A stretch of DNA of 64,000 nt from Pleionea sp. CnH1-48 (GCF_024124665.1 NZ_JAMXSB010000009.1:124001-188000); one strand, 5' to 3'. Shown: positions 54,009 to 63,701, counted from the first letter of the stretch. The notes: generated from the sequence alone by a model not told the origin. Numbers and translations: made by a program.

Positions 54009-55736
54009 TTACAAAGTTTTTAGAACGTAGCTGCCTGGTGCATCTTCTAGCGCTGGTAATTTCCCTTTGCTTGGATCTTTGGCATTGATAGTTCTGCCGC
54101 CATTTCCTTGTAGCCACTCCATCCAGTTTGGCCACCAAGAGCCTTCTTGTTGCTCCGCACTTGCTAGCCATTCATCGCTGCTATCCTTGAGTTCTGTATT
54201 ATGGAAGTAGCTGTATTTTCCGCTGTCTGCTGGGTTGATAACTCCGGCTACGTGTCCTGAGCCAGCCAATACAAAAGTGACATCGCCTTTAATCAGGCGA
54301 GCCCCTAGATAAGTGCTTTCCCACAGAGCGATGTGATCTTTTTGTGCAGAAAGGAAATAACAAGGAATGTCGATCTTGCTTAAATCAATCGCGACACCAT
54401 TGATCTCGATTCCTGCAGGTTCTTTTAACTTGTTTTCCAGGTACATATTCTTCAAGTAAAAGTGATGCATCGCCGCTGGCAAATTGGTGGCATCAGAGTT
54501 CCAGTAAAGCAGATCGAACGCTGGAGGTTCTTTGCCCAGGAGATAATTGTTTACATGGTAGGCCCAGTGGAGGTCGTTTTCTCTCAACATGTTATAAGAA
54601 AGGGCTAAAGCTCGACCATCTAATACACCTTCTACATCCATTTGCTGGCGTAGGATTTCCAGTTGTTCTTCTGATAAAAAGCAACCCAGCTCACCTGGGT
54701 GAGTAAAGTCCAGCAGTGTTGTAAAGAAGGTGGCCGAGGTGACTCGGTTGTCCTTGATGGCTTTCATATAAGCCAAAGTGGTTCCGAGCAGGGTTCCGCC
54801 GAGGCAATAGCCCAGTGTATTCACTTTTTTGGCACCTGTTGTCTCGCACACAGCATTGATAGCTTCGATGACACCTTCTTGAACGTAATGAGCGAAATCT
54901 TTGTTTTTGTGACTCTGGTCGGGGTTCACCCATGAAATCATAAATACGGTTTGACCTTGCTTTACTGCCCAGTCAACCAGAGAGTTCTTGGGCTGGAGAT
55001 CAAGAATATAGTATTTATTGATCCAAGGTGGCACGATAAGTAGTGGTCGCTCACTTACTTTATCGATCTTTGGACTGTATTGAATCAGCTGAATCAAGTC
55101 ATTCTGGTAGACGACCTTGCCTTCTGTGATTGCCAAGTTTTCTCCTGGCTTAAAGGCATTGAGGTCGGTCATGCGGATATTATGCAGTCCTTGCCCTCGC
55201 TCAAGATCTTCGAGGTAATTCGTCATGCCTTGAAGTAAGTTGGCGCCGCCAGTTTTTTGGGTTTCTGCTATGGCCACAGGATTGGTCATCAAGAAGTTGC
55301 TAGGAGAGATGGCCGATAGCCACTGGCGCAAAAAGAAGAGTACGCGCTCTTTTTTGGCTTCATCAAAACCGGGTAATGCCTCAATAAGCTCTGTGGTTGC
55401 ATCACAGTAATTTAGATACATTTGGCTTAGTTCAGCAAAACCTGCCTGCTGCCATTGTTCATCTTTAAAGCGTCGATCCTTTTTGGGGACTGTCACAGGC
55501 AATTGACCTGTAAAGCCTTCGGTGATGCGCTGCTGATATCGTTGCAGAAGCTCTGGGTGGCTACTGAGTGCTGACATGGCTTCGTTTAGCTCTGTCATCA
55601 TAAGCGTCTGGCGCTGCATATCAAACCACATGCGATTCGCATTTTGCTGAATTATTTCTCCTGCTTTAATCATCTGATTCCCGAGGTTGGATATAAAATC
55701 GGTGAACTCTTGCTGATTGTTCAGGTTATCCATCAT
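54009..55736 (-). CDS. phaC: Class I polyhydroxyalkanoate synthase PhaC
   Basis: 575 residues, the usual length of class I enzymes that polymerise 3-hydroxybutyryl-CoA on granules. The lipase-like box is LGYCLGGTLLG with the nucleophile Cys311. The catalytic His is in LAGSGHVAGVINP near residue 505, and the Asp in SAQKDHIALWES. Together with the divergent phasin gene it shows that the organism stores PHB. phaA and phaB are not in the window. Confidence 0.97.
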   Translation of the reverse strand: MMDNLNNQQEFTDFISNLGNQMIKAGEIIQQNANRMWFDMQRQTLMMTELNEAMSALSSHPELLQRYQQRITEGFTGQLPVTVPKKDRRFKDEQWQQAGFAELSQMYLNYCDATTELIEALPGFDEAKKERVLFFLRQWLSAISPSNFLMTNPVAIAETQKTGGANLLQGMTNYLEDLERGQGLHNIRMTDLNAFKPGENLAITEGKVVYQNDLIQLIQYSPKIDKVSERPLLIVPPWINKYYILDLQPKNSLVDWAVKQGQTVFMISWVNPDQSHKNKDFAHYVQEGVIEAINAVCETTGAKKVNTLGYCLGGTLLGTTLAYMKAIKDNRVTSATFFTTLLDFTHPGELGCFLSEEQLEILRQQMDVEGVLDGRALALSYNMLRENDLHWAYHVNNYLLGKEPPAFDLLYWNSDATNLPAAMHHFYLKNMYLENKLKEPAGIEINGVAIDLSKIDIPCYFLSAQKDHIALWESTYLGARLIKGDVTFVLAGSGHVAGVINPADSGKYSYFHNTELKDSSDEWLASAEQQEGSWWPNWMEWLQGNGGRTINAKDPSKGKLPALEDAPGSYVLKTL

Positions 55737-55900
55737 CTTCTCTCCAGAATGAAGTCGCTTGTTTTACTTACATGTTGCATTGCGAAAGTGTCACTTTTAC
55801 GTCATTTTGTCGATAAATAATAAACTTGCAAGCAATTTTTAGGGATTTATCTATTTTAACGATGGGTCACAAATTATTCACATAATATCTCTGATTAATT

Positions 55901-55944
55901 GTTGCGCAGCAAAAAAAAGTGTTCTATGCTGTGTTGCAGCAAAA
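55901..55944 (+). promoter_or_regulatory. Twin GTTGC-AGCAAAA motifs between phaC and the phasin gene
   Basis: GTTGCGCAGCAAAA at 55901-55914 and GTTGCAGCAAAA at 55933-55944 are 32 bp apart, close to three helical turns. They could be a double operator for a PHB-sensing repressor such as PhaR, which is known to bind TGC-rich sites in other bacteria. This reading is inferred. Confidence 0.4.
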
Positions 55945-55990
55945 GTCGTTCTATAACTAAACACTCACCAAATATAAGGGAGAAACCAGT

Positions 55991-56368
55991 ATGTTCGCGC
56001 AATTCATGAACCAGTTCGCCGAGCAAAGTAAGGTGTTTGTAGAGCCTGCGTTTGAAATGAACCGTATTGCACTTGAGCAAATGCAGAAAATTGGTCAAAA
56101 AAATCTTGAGCTAGCAAATGAGTACGCAAAAGTTGGCTTCGAGCAGATGACCAAGTTATCAAAAGTAAAATCACCAGAAGAACTTCAGTCTCTGGCTCAG
56201 GAGCAATTAAGTGTTGCTGCTGATCTGTCTCGTAAAGTTGCCGATGACGCTAAAGGCGTGTTGGTAATGGGTCAGGAGCTAGGTGACGAATGGAAGAAGT
56301 TTGTTGAAGTAAGCTCAGAAAAGTCGTTCTCAGCAGTTGCTCCTGCTAAGCCTGCGGCTAAGAAGTAA
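55991..56368 (+). CDS. Phasin family protein
   Basis: 125 residues, a small amphipathic helical protein that coats PHA granules. The phasin core is AFEMNRIALEQMQKIGQKNL, then VGFEQMTKLSKVKSPEELQS. It ends in Ala/Lys-rich PAKPAAKK. The ATG has AAGGGAG at the right distance. It is divergent from phaC and ends at a strong terminator. Confidence 0.93.
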   Translation: MFAQFMNQFAEQSKVFVEPAFEMNRIALEQMQKIGQKNLELANEYAKVGFEQMTKLSKVKSPEELQSLAQEQLSVAADLSRKVADDAKGVLVMGQELGDEWKKFVEVSSEKSFSAVAPAKPAAKK

Positions 56369-56396
56369 TTGTAAGAAAGTAATGTCCATTTAAGAA

Positions 56397-56431
56397 GGTG
56401 CTGCTGTTGCAAAATGGCAGCATCTTTTTTT
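56397..56431 (+). terminator. Rho-independent terminator of the phasin gene
   Basis: Stem GGTGCTGC / GCAGCATC with a 12-base loop followed by seven T. Confidence 0.9.
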
Positions 56432-56453
56432 ATCTCTATGATAGTAAAGACTT

Positions 56454-56687
56454 TTATCCACCAGCGTTATAGTCAGAGATAATTGAGTTTACCATCCACA
56501 TGACAAGAGATATAAAGATAATCGTTCCAATAATCCCGGCAAAAATAAACTCTGCAGCACTACCTTTCTCAAAGTCTTCTTTACGTTTCTCTTCACTCTG
56601 AACCCCTATAAATGCTGCCAGCACACTTTGAACAACACTAAAAAAGTTAGAGCGTTTTTTGCCTTCAGTTTTATGATTCTCGTTCAA
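56454..56687 (-). CDS. DUF2970 family small membrane protein
   Basis: 77 residues with a soluble N-terminus and one membrane helix (about 47-69). The family block is FFSVVQSVLAAFIGVQSEE followed by KRKEDFEKGSAAEFIFAG, as in DUF2970. Its function is unknown. It converges with the phasin gene. Confidence 0.85.
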   Translation of the reverse strand: MNENHKTEGKKRSNFFSVVQSVLAAFIGVQSEEKRKEDFEKGSAAEFIFAGIIGTIIFISLVMWMVNSIISDYNAGG

Positions 56688-56780
56688 TGTCCGGCCCTCA
56701 GTTCAGTGAATGCTCTGCCATCATAACAGACATAAAGACAAAAACCTTTATTAAATCAGCTTGTTATCTCTAAATAAGTA

Positions 56781-56806
56781 GAAGCCCGGTACGGTGACCG
56801 GGCTTC
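56781..56806 (-). terminator. GC-rich hairpin, likely terminator of the 56835 gene
   Basis: GAAGCCCGGT / ACCGGGCTTC with a 6-base loop, a perfect 10-bp stem. The tail on the - strand is TACTTATTT, only partly T-rich, so termination strength is uncertain. Confidence 0.65.
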
Positions 56807-56834
56807 TTAATTCGATGAGAGGGGGATTTTTTAT

Positions 56835-57146
56835 TTAATAGAATAATTCAATAAGATCTTGGAAGTGGAGGCTACCTAGCTTATGTTGTTTGACAAGCTT
56901 ATCAAACCAGCTTGGATCTTTTTTATTCTTTTGGTCTTTGTCTTTTTCTGAGGCCGCTGCGGCTTCTTGCTCTGCTACCTGAAGCAACAGATCGGATTCT
57001 TTTGGGTTAAAGTAACTTTGCTCATCGCATTTTTTGTGCACTGAAGCTTGTTTGAGCAAGTGAGAGTTATTTGACTGCGACGAGTCTGCTGTCACGCTCA
57101 ATGACATAATAATACTTAGTAAAATTAACCACTTAGGTAGTTTCAT
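56835..57146 (-). CDS. Small secreted protein of unknown function
   Basis: 103 residues. Signal peptide at about 1-20 (WLILLSIIMSLSVTA cut before DSS). The mature part is polar, with a Lys/Asp/Glu-rich stretch (EQEAAAASEKDKDQKNKKD) and two Cys before it. The end, WFDKLVKQHKLGSLHFQDLI, may be a helix. I recognise no family. The hairpin downstream and a ribosome site GGGGTTACC ahead of the ATG support a real gene. Confidence 0.65.
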   Translation of the reverse strand: MKLPKWLILLSIIMSLSVTADSSQSNNSHLLKQASVHKKCDEQSYFNPKESDLLLQVAEQEAAAASEKDKDQKNKKDPSWFDKLVKQHKLGSLHFQDLIELFY

Positions 57147-57230
57147 GGTAACCCCCCAAAGTCCCCATTTCGAATTCCGTTCGCTACTCCGCGCTTATTG
57201 ATCAAATAAGCATCGATAAATGCCTAGCTA

Positions 57231-58589
57231 TTAACTGATAAGTTTTACCATATCTGGTTGCAAAGATACACCTCTTTTATGCTGACTTAAGACTAGCTGA
57301 AGCAGTAGCTCGATAGCCTGACTGGGATTAAGCCGTGGATCGACCAGAGAGCGGTATCCTGTTTTGACATCGTCTGCGCTGGCGTGATGGACGCCACCAG
57401 TACACTCCACGACATGGTCACCTGTTAATTCAAGGTGCAGACCTCCCAGACAACTATTAAGTGCCTGATGAATTTCGAAGGTTTCCTGCATTTCTTTAAC
57501 TATGGATTCAAAAGGTCGTGTCTTTTGTCCTTTATCTGTTACGACGGTGTTTCCATGCATAGGGTCGCAGCACCAGGTGACATTCAGTTTGTTGCTCTGA
57601 ATATGACGGATCAGCTCAGGGAGTTTGTCTTGGACACGATCGACACCTAGTCGAGTGATCAACATCAGTTTGCCAGCTTGGTTGTCTGGATTTAAAGCTT
57701 GGCAGATTTCCAGTAACCAATTGCTGCTCATTCGCGGGCCTACTTTTATGGCAACGGGATTGGTGATCCCGCGTAGGTATTCAATATGGGCTGAGTCAGG
57801 TTTTGCTGTTCGCATACCCACCCAGGGTAAATGCGTCGACAAGTTATACCATTCGCCGTTTTGCTGTTGCCGGGTAAGCGCTTGCTCATAGTGCAAGTGT
57901 AGCGCTTCGTGGCAGGTAAAAAACTCTGACAAAAATGGATGCGGGTATTGTTGAATATGGCCCAACATGGTCATGGATTGCTGAATAGGCTGGATCAAAG
58001 GAGCATATCGGCTATTGGATAACCCCAGTAGTTTTTCTTCGGTCCAGGCATCCGGCTGTAAGAAGGTTTTGACCTGCTCGCTGCCAAAGGCTCGAATGTA
58101 GTTAAGTGTAAGAGAGGCAAGGCTGTAGCCTTTAAGCAGTCTAGATGGATCTGCCGTTCGAGCGGCTTTAGAAAACTCAATGTCGTTAATCAAATCACCG
58201 CGATAGCAAGGTAGCGAAAGACCTGCTTTGGTTTCTGTGTGTGCTGAACGAGGCTTTGCATACTGGCCTGCCATTCGGCCAATTTGTACAACAGGTTTCC
58301 CTTGGCTGTACATCAGCAAAGCGCTCATTTGTAAAATAACCTGGAGCTTGCGATTGATGGATATTTGATTGCAGTCGGCAAAAGACTCTGCACAATCCCC
58401 TGCCTGCAGAATAAAAGCTTCGCCGCGGGAGGCTTTGGCGTTGAGTTCTTTTAACCGTGCGACTTCTTTGGGACTGACCAAAGGGGGCAGGGTATTGAGT
58501 TCATTGATGACGGAGTTAAACGCCCGTCTATCTTGGTAGTCGGGTTGTTGCTCAAGTCTCTTTGTTTGCCAGGAATCTGGAGTCCACAT
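57231..58589 (-). CDS. Class II 3-deoxy-7-phosphoheptulonate (DAHP) synthase
   Basis: 452 residues of the plant-type DAHP synthase that condenses phosphoenolpyruvate and erythrose-4-phosphate in the shikimate pathway. The metal Cys lies in LQAGDCAESFADC. Other blocks are GRMAGQYAKPRS (PEP site), GMRTAKPDSAHIEYLRG, WCCDPMHGNT (metal His) and HLELTGDHVVECTGG. Class II forms are longer than the AroG type and often not sensitive to a single aromatic amino acid. It is a single-gene unit. Confidence 0.96.
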   Translation of the reverse strand: MWTPDSWQTKRLEQQPDYQDRRAFNSVINELNTLPPLVSPKEVARLKELNAKASRGEAFILQAGDCAESFADCNQISINRKLQVILQMSALLMYSQGKPVVQIGRMAGQYAKPRSAHTETKAGLSLPCYRGDLINDIEFSKAARTADPSRLLKGYSLASLTLNYIRAFGSEQVKTFLQPDAWTEEKLLGLSNSRYAPLIQPIQQSMTMLGHIQQYPHPFLSEFFTCHEALHLHYEQALTRQQQNGEWYNLSTHLPWVGMRTAKPDSAHIEYLRGITNPVAIKVGPRMSSNWLLEICQALNPDNQAGKLMLITRLGVDRVQDKLPELIRHIQSNKLNVTWCCDPMHGNTVVTDKGQKTRPFESIVKEMQETFEIHQALNSCLGGLHLELTGDHVVECTGGVHHASADDVKTGYRSLVDPRLNPSQAIELLLQLVLSQHKRGVSLQPDMVKLIS

Positions 58590-58701
58590 AACTGCTGATG
58601 TATCTCTTCGGTTAGCTCGATGTCAGCTTTGTTTATCGAGCGCTTGCCGTCAGGCCCTGATCATAACCTTAGTTGACATAATCTGCCAGTTTCCTGCCGT
58701 G

Positions 58702-61155
58702 CTAGACCAGATAAAAAGGTGTAAGGTCTTCCAGTTCCATCAATGCAATGAGCTGAGAGAGTGCTTGTTCAAATTTTTTTGCCTGATTGGCGGCGTTTTT
58801 TCGGATAACCCCCAGTTCTTCAGAAAACTCTTCGAGACGCATATAGGGAGGCGGCAAAAAGTGTGCTTTTAATATGCGATAGCGGGGATTTTTGCGTGCT
58901 TTCAGAATGAATTTGGCGATTTCACGGGCATCTGGCATTGCTGACTCAGGAACGACGGTTATGTCGCTCTTGACGGTTGCATCTTGGGGAGGAAAGGTGG
59001 CAAAAAATCGTGTCGAAAAACCGGCTTCTAGTTGTCCTTTACGGCTTAATCTGGGTTTTATTTGTTCGTAAAAATAATCCATCAGATTAATGCTGGAAAA
59101 ATCAAAATAGTCGCCCTGTTTAAACTGCCAAAGCAATGGCGATATATTGTCTGTTACGCCTGCAGCTCGAATGCTGTATTTGCCTCCTGGATAGCGACCG
59201 ATAAAAAAAGGCAGGGAATTCAGATAAAGACTGAACATCGACTCCAACATTTCGGCTTTCACGGTAAATTCTATTTCTTCATGGCACTCTTGCAATTTAT
59301 CCTTGTTGTTAGCAATTAGTCGACTGAAGAAGGATTCTCCTTGATGAGCATTATCGCTATAGTCTGTTTTTAAACTGATGGCATTTTGATGATGGTGAAT
59401 GCCTACGATCTTATAAGGTACTTGTGTCAGGCTAGCCGTTTTTTTGGCTATTTTTTGTAGCTCTGGCATATTGACTGTGACACTGGCGCCGAGCTTGAGA
59501 TCCGTTGGCAATAGGGCCGATGTTGACAGTTCAACTTTTAATCCCCCGGGAGAAAAATCAACCGTGTTGGCTGAAAACTCTTTGTTGTCGGCAGTAATAA
59601 TGACCTCTGACTTATACACAAAGCGTTCTTCTTTGCGTTGTTGTCGATAGCCAAGTTGCCAAATAGGATTGGCATTAGGTTTGAGCTGATAGTTTTTAAG
59701 AGAAGCCAGTTGTTCTGACTGGTTGTTAAGCGTTGATTCGGGGTTGAGCTTTTCTTCAACAAGGGATAGGTAGGCAATATGTGTAGTGCTTTCCCAGGTT
59801 TTAAGTAACGACTCTGCACGAACAGGATCCACTTCTGTCAGAGGTGCCATCAGCTCTTTGGTCAAACTAATATCATTGTGATGAACGGCTTGCAGTGAAA
59901 CGAGTACTCGTGCAACAAAATGCGCTTTGGTCGCGATATTAAAGAAATCATCAATGGTATTATCTTTGAGCAGGGTTTGCCTTTCGGCGCAATAAACTCG
60001 CTCTTGACGATTGCCTTTAATAACAAAAGATTCCAATAAAATATAAGGTTCTTTGGTTAGCTTTTGCAATTTAGAAGGACTAAAAAAATGATCCAGTGAA
60101 GCCGACAATGACGAGAGCAGATGATCTCTGAGTGAATCTTGTTTGCCAAGCCTTCGGGCTGCGTACAAGCTGTTAACATTGCTCGGAGAAATATGAAGAA
60201 GATTTAATGTGGTCGGAGTCGAAAGAGTGTAAATGCGTTCATAGACTTTCGCCGTGAGTGCCTGCAGGCTGTCTTCGAGATCTATCTTGTAGCGGCTTAT
60301 ATAGGCTTGGATGAATTTCGGTAAAAAATCATCAAACGCTGTTTCTTTTTCGCTGAATATTCGAATTAAACGCAGTTCCACTTTGCGAGATTCAGACACT
60401 TCTTGCGAAATCACTTTGTAATCTACGTTACCTAACTTGCGTCTGTGTTGTTGTTCTAGTTTCGGATACTGAATTTGGACTTCTGTTTCGGCCGTTAACT
60501 CTTCGACTTCTCTTGGCAGAATGACTTTGATACCACTAACCGAAACATCACTGGTTTTTGCTGTGATTTGAGTGTTTTCTGACAGAATTAATATGACCTC
60601 AGTCGCATAGTTCAAACGTTGTTCTTTTCGTTGTACGCGGTAACCAAATGGAATTAACTCGGTTTCGAGGAGTGGTTTGCTGGATTGAGACTGAGAGGTA
60701 TCTGCTGAGTTGTCAGAATTCTCATCTGATGACGCAAATAAGGGATCATGAACAACCTGGGCTTGCTGTTTTTCTCGCTCGGCGCGTCTTTTTAAACGTT
60801 CTTTGTTTTCTTTCTCATGCTGGGCTTTAAAAGTATGTTCGGCCGATTGGACGGCTTCAAAAACACCGACGGTGTATTTGTTATCGAATTCCGCCGCTTT
60901 GGTTTTAAAAATTTCAATGCATTTATCATCCAGATAATGAGCATAGCCTTCATACTCAAAGATTTTGCACTCGCCTGGCACTTTGCCACGCATATCCATG
61001 GTAATGTTGCACGCCATGCTGAGTCGACGCAGTTCCATACGGGCGAGAAAGTGAGCGGTATCCGAGCCCTCTTTGACTTCTTCGTCAACAATTTGCTTGC
61101 CCGAACGCCCCGTGGATTTATAATGCCGGATGATGTTTTTTTCATTGTCTGCCAA
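58702..61155 (-). CDS. Large protein with two PilZ domains
   Basis: 817 residues with two PilZ-like domains. The first has RVQRKEQRLNYATEV and TSDVSVSGIKVIL near residue 175-235, and the second RQQRKEERFVYKSEV and TVDFSPGGLKVEL near residue 500-560. Both retain the RxxxR and (D/N)xSxxG motifs for cyclic-di-GMP. The N-terminal 110 residues form a coiled and helical part (KENKERLKRRAEREK). No signal peptide or membrane helix is visible. It probably translates cyclic-di-GMP into another activity. It is divergent from radA by 143 bp. Confidence 0.88.
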   Translation of the reverse strand: MADNEKNIIRHYKSTGRSGKQIVDEEVKEGSDTAHFLARMELRRLSMACNITMDMRGKVPGECKIFEYEGYAHYLDDKCIEIFKTKAAEFDNKYTVGVFEAVQSAEHTFKAQHEKENKERLKRRAEREKQQAQVVHDPLFASSDENSDNSADTSQSQSSKPLLETELIPFGYRVQRKEQRLNYATEVILILSENTQITAKTSDVSVSGIKVILPREVEELTAETEVQIQYPKLEQQHRRKLGNVDYKVISQEVSESRKVELRLIRIFSEKETAFDDFLPKFIQAYISRYKIDLEDSLQALTAKVYERIYTLSTPTTLNLLHISPSNVNSLYAARRLGKQDSLRDHLLSSLSASLDHFFSPSKLQKLTKEPYILLESFVIKGNRQERVYCAERQTLLKDNTIDDFFNIATKAHFVARVLVSLQAVHHNDISLTKELMAPLTEVDPVRAESLLKTWESTTHIAYLSLVEEKLNPESTLNNQSEQLASLKNYQLKPNANPIWQLGYRQQRKEERFVYKSEVIITADNKEFSANTVDFSPGGLKVELSTSALLPTDLKLGASVTVNMPELQKIAKKTASLTQVPYKIVGIHHHQNAISLKTDYSDNAHQGESFFSRLIANNKDKLQECHEEIEFTVKAEMLESMFSLYLNSLPFFIGRYPGGKYSIRAAGVTDNISPLLWQFKQGDYFDFSSINLMDYFYEQIKPRLSRKGQLEAGFSTRFFATFPPQDATVKSDITVVPESAMPDAREIAKFILKARKNPRYRILKAHFLPPPYMRLEEFSEELGVIRKNAANQAKKFEQALSQLIALMELEDLTPFYLV

Positions 61156-61298
61156 AACGGAAAATGTCCTCTAAGGTTACTAGGGTCTAACTAAATGCTT
61201 GATTGGATAAACTTTTCTGAGCTGAACCAGACCTGATTGTAGGGCCAGTGAAATGACTCAGGGCGCGATTAAATTATAGTAAAAATTGAAGAGATACG

Positions 61299-62660
61299 AT
61301 GGCGAAAACGAAAACTCAATACGCGTGTACCGACTGCGGTGCTGTTTTTCCTAAATGGACAGGCCAGTGCAGTGATTGTGGACAATGGAATACCTTGGCC
61401 GAGCAACTCCCAGCAGCAGCGAATACTCGTTCTGCTCGACATTCCGGATATGCGGGCAAAACGGGAGCGATTCAAACCATGGCCGATGTGGAATTGCAAG
61501 AAGTGCCACGCACTTCGACCCAATTGCAGGAGCTGGATCGAGTATTAGGCGGAGGGCTTGTTCCTGGTTCGGTGATTTTGATTGGTGGTGATCCAGGCAT
61601 TGGCAAGTCGACCATATTATTGCAAGCGATGTGCGTGCTCAGTCAGCGTTTAGAAGCCTTGTATGTGACGGGAGAAGAGTCGCTACAGCAAGTCACCATG
61701 CGCGCCAAACGATTAGGTCTCAATGGTGACAAGTTGAAATTGCTGCCAGAAACTCAGGTAGAGTTGATGGTGGCTCACGCCGATGCCGAAAAACCATCGA
61801 TCATGGTCGTGGATTCGATTCAAACGGTGTACACCGAACAGTTGCAATCTGCGCCCGGTGGTGTCTCTCAGGTTCGAGAGAGTGCCGCGCAACTGGTGCG
61901 TTATGCTAAGCAAAATAATACGGCTTTATTTCTGGTTGGGCATGTCACCAAAGATGGCGCTCTGGCGGGGCCGCGAGTTTTGGAACACATGGTCGACGCT
62001 GTATTGTATTTTGAAGGTGAACGTGATGGTCGCTATCGTATTCTACGTGCTGTAAAAAATCGATTTGGTGCGGTCAATGAGTTGGGTGTGTTTGCCATGA
62101 CCGAAACTGGGCTTAAAGAAGTTAAGAACCCTTCGGCAATTTTTCTATCCAGTTATGAACAACAAGTGGCAGGCAGTACAGTGATGGTGACCTGGGAAGG
62201 CTCGCGACCTATGCTGGTAGAGGTGCAGGCTCTGGTTGATGAAAGTCATTTATCGAACCCAAGGCGTGTCACTGTTGGACTGGAGCAAAATCGACTGGCT
62301 ATGTTGTTGGCTGTTTTAAGTCGACATGGTGGGGTATCGACTTTTGATCAAGACGTGTTTGTAAATGCAGTGGGTGGGGTACGAGTGACCGAAACCAGTG
62401 CCGATCTGGCGTTGCTTTTTGCTGTGCTTTCGAGTTTAAGAAATCGGCCTCTGCCTCGAGAATTGATTGTTTTTGGAGAAGTGGGGCTAGCAGGAGAGAT
62501 TCGCCCAGTACCCAATGGCCAGGAACGGTTAAAAGAAGCGTTCAAGCATGGTTTTAAGAAGGCGATTGTCCCTTATGCTAACCTACCCAAAAAGTATCCA
62601 AAAGACGTTGAAGTCGTTGGCGTCAAAAACCTCCAGGAAGCGCTTGACCAACTGCAATAA
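61299..62660 (+). CDS. radA: DNA repair protein RadA (Sms)
   Basis: 453 residues. The N-terminal zinc finger uses Cys10, Cys13, Cys24 and Cys27 (YACTDCGAVF and GQCSDCGQW). Walker A is GGDPGIGKST near 96-104. The RadA motif KNRFGAVNELGVF is present, and the C-terminal Lon-like domain has LPRELIVFGEVGLAGEIRPV. RadA helps branch migration in recombinational repair and natural transformation, where comF also acts. The gene is between two PilZ genes. Confidence 0.97.
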   Translation: MAKTKTQYACTDCGAVFPKWTGQCSDCGQWNTLAEQLPAAANTRSARHSGYAGKTGAIQTMADVELQEVPRTSTQLQELDRVLGGGLVPGSVILIGGDPGIGKSTILLQAMCVLSQRLEALYVTGEESLQQVTMRAKRLGLNGDKLKLLPETQVELMVAHADAEKPSIMVVDSIQTVYTEQLQSAPGGVSQVRESAAQLVRYAKQNNTALFLVGHVTKDGALAGPRVLEHMVDAVLYFEGERDGRYRILRAVKNRFGAVNELGVFAMTETGLKEVKNPSAIFLSSYEQQVAGSTVMVTWEGSRPMLVEVQALVDESHLSNPRRVTVGLEQNRLAMLLAVLSRHGGVSTFDQDVFVNAVGGVRVTETSADLALLFAVLSSLRNRPLPRELIVFGEVGLAGEIRPVPNGQERLKEAFKHGFKKAIVPYANLPKKYPKDVEVVGVKNLQEALDQLQ

Positions 62661-62663
62661 GCG

Positions 62664-63047
62664 TTAGGCTTGCTGCGAGTGTTGCTCGATGAGTGTTGCC
62701 AGTTCTCGGTTGAGCAAAGTGCTGTCGCCCGTATTCAGTTCGATGGTTCGACGCAGCAAGCTGATGCTTTCAACATCGATATGCACGCAGTAGAGCCCAA
62801 CAGAACCTTCTTCTTGGTGTACGATTTTGCTGGCCATATTAATTTTGTGTCGGTCATGGCCTAAGAAGAAGGTAAGAGAGGCTTCACTTTCTGCTTCAAA
62901 CTCAGTTTCTGAGGGAAAGCTAACCAGTGCTCCTTTTAGTGATATGTCTTTCAACTGACACGGGTAGCTGGTGCCATTCTGCGTTAATGTCGCAGAATGA
63001 TCGAACGGAACTCGATGAAATAGCCGTCTTTCTGTTGATTCTTCCAT
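62664..63047 (-). CDS. Single PilZ-domain protein
   Basis: 127 residues. The PilZ motifs are FHRVPFDHSATLTQ and CQLKDISLKGALVSFP (DxSxxG present). The N-terminal RRLFHRVPF provides Arg residues for cyclic-di-GMP. It is much smaller than the double-PilZ protein across radA and may act as a ligand-binding adaptor. GGAGG lies ahead of the ATG. It converges with radA, with only 3 bp between their stops. Confidence 0.9.
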   Translation of the reverse strand: MEESTERRLFHRVPFDHSATLTQNGTSYPCQLKDISLKGALVSFPSETEFEAESEASLTFFLGHDRHKINMASKIVHQEEGSVGLYCVHIDVESISLLRRTIELNTGDSTLLNRELATLIEQHSQQA

Positions 63048-63386
63048 TACATATCCTCCACCTATAAATGTAGCAGATTATTAAGGTCTGTTGATTTTTC
63101 GTTGAATGTCTTTGTAGAGCTATATTGGGAATCAATAGAAAGCGAGTACTTCTTGTCGTCGTGATGGTTTTTTATATGAGATATCAGTGCTTCATTGCAT
63201 TGCTAATACAGAACAACCTCATGATACTTAAAGGGTTTTATCTGTCTTAGAGCTGAAGCAAGTGTATCGACAATATTGGAAACAGTATTTTGCTGACTTT
63301 CGGGAGGTAAGATCGGTAAAATAGCCCCCATTGAAATCTTGTGGCGTTAATAACAAGCGTACCTGAACGAATCTGAGTAATACTGA
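63048..63386. other. Gene-free stretch between the PilZ gene and the 104-residue gene
   Basis: 339 bp of AT-rich sequence holding the upstream regions of two divergent genes. GGGAGGTAAG at about 63301 resembles a ribosome site, but no frame of sensible length follows. I see no repeat or operator. Confidence 0.55.
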
Positions 63387-63701
63387 ATGAGAATACTAAT
63401 AGCCATGTTGGGCGCGGCTTTGATGGTGGTCCTGTTAACCCTGATAGCGATTGGACTGTATAACGCATTTCCTGATGAGGAAATTGAAGTCACAAAAATA
63501 GAGTTAAATAATGTGATTAGCGGAACCGACTATCGTGTTGAGAGCATACAGTGCCAATGTCAGAACGAAGAGCTCGAAGAAGATATTGTCGAAACGGCAG
63601 TAGGATACGCATGTAAGCGTCGTATATTATCTCAAACTCAAAGGGTTGAGTTACCTCAATGCAGCGAGCTTGAAGAGCCGTCTGCTACGCGCGTCAATTA
63701 G
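63387..63701 (+). CDS. Small membrane-anchored protein of unknown function
   Basis: 104 residues. An N-terminal helix (about 3-25, ILIAMLGAALMVVLLTLIAI) precedes a soluble periplasmic-type part with four Cys (QCQCQN, YACK, QCSE), so disulfide bonds or metal binding are possible. An acidic stretch NEELEEDIVET follows the first Cys pair. No family is recognised. The gene converges with ettA. Confidence 0.65.
   Translation: MRILIAMLGAALMVVLLTLIAIGLYNAFPDEEIEVTKIELNNVISGTDYRVESIQCQCQNEELEEDIVETAVGYACKRRILSQTQRVELPQCSELEEPSATRVN

Noticed and set aside
60648-61194. Frames opposite the double-PilZ gene (60 and 125 codons)
   Set aside because: They are shadows of a certain gene, without a start signal.
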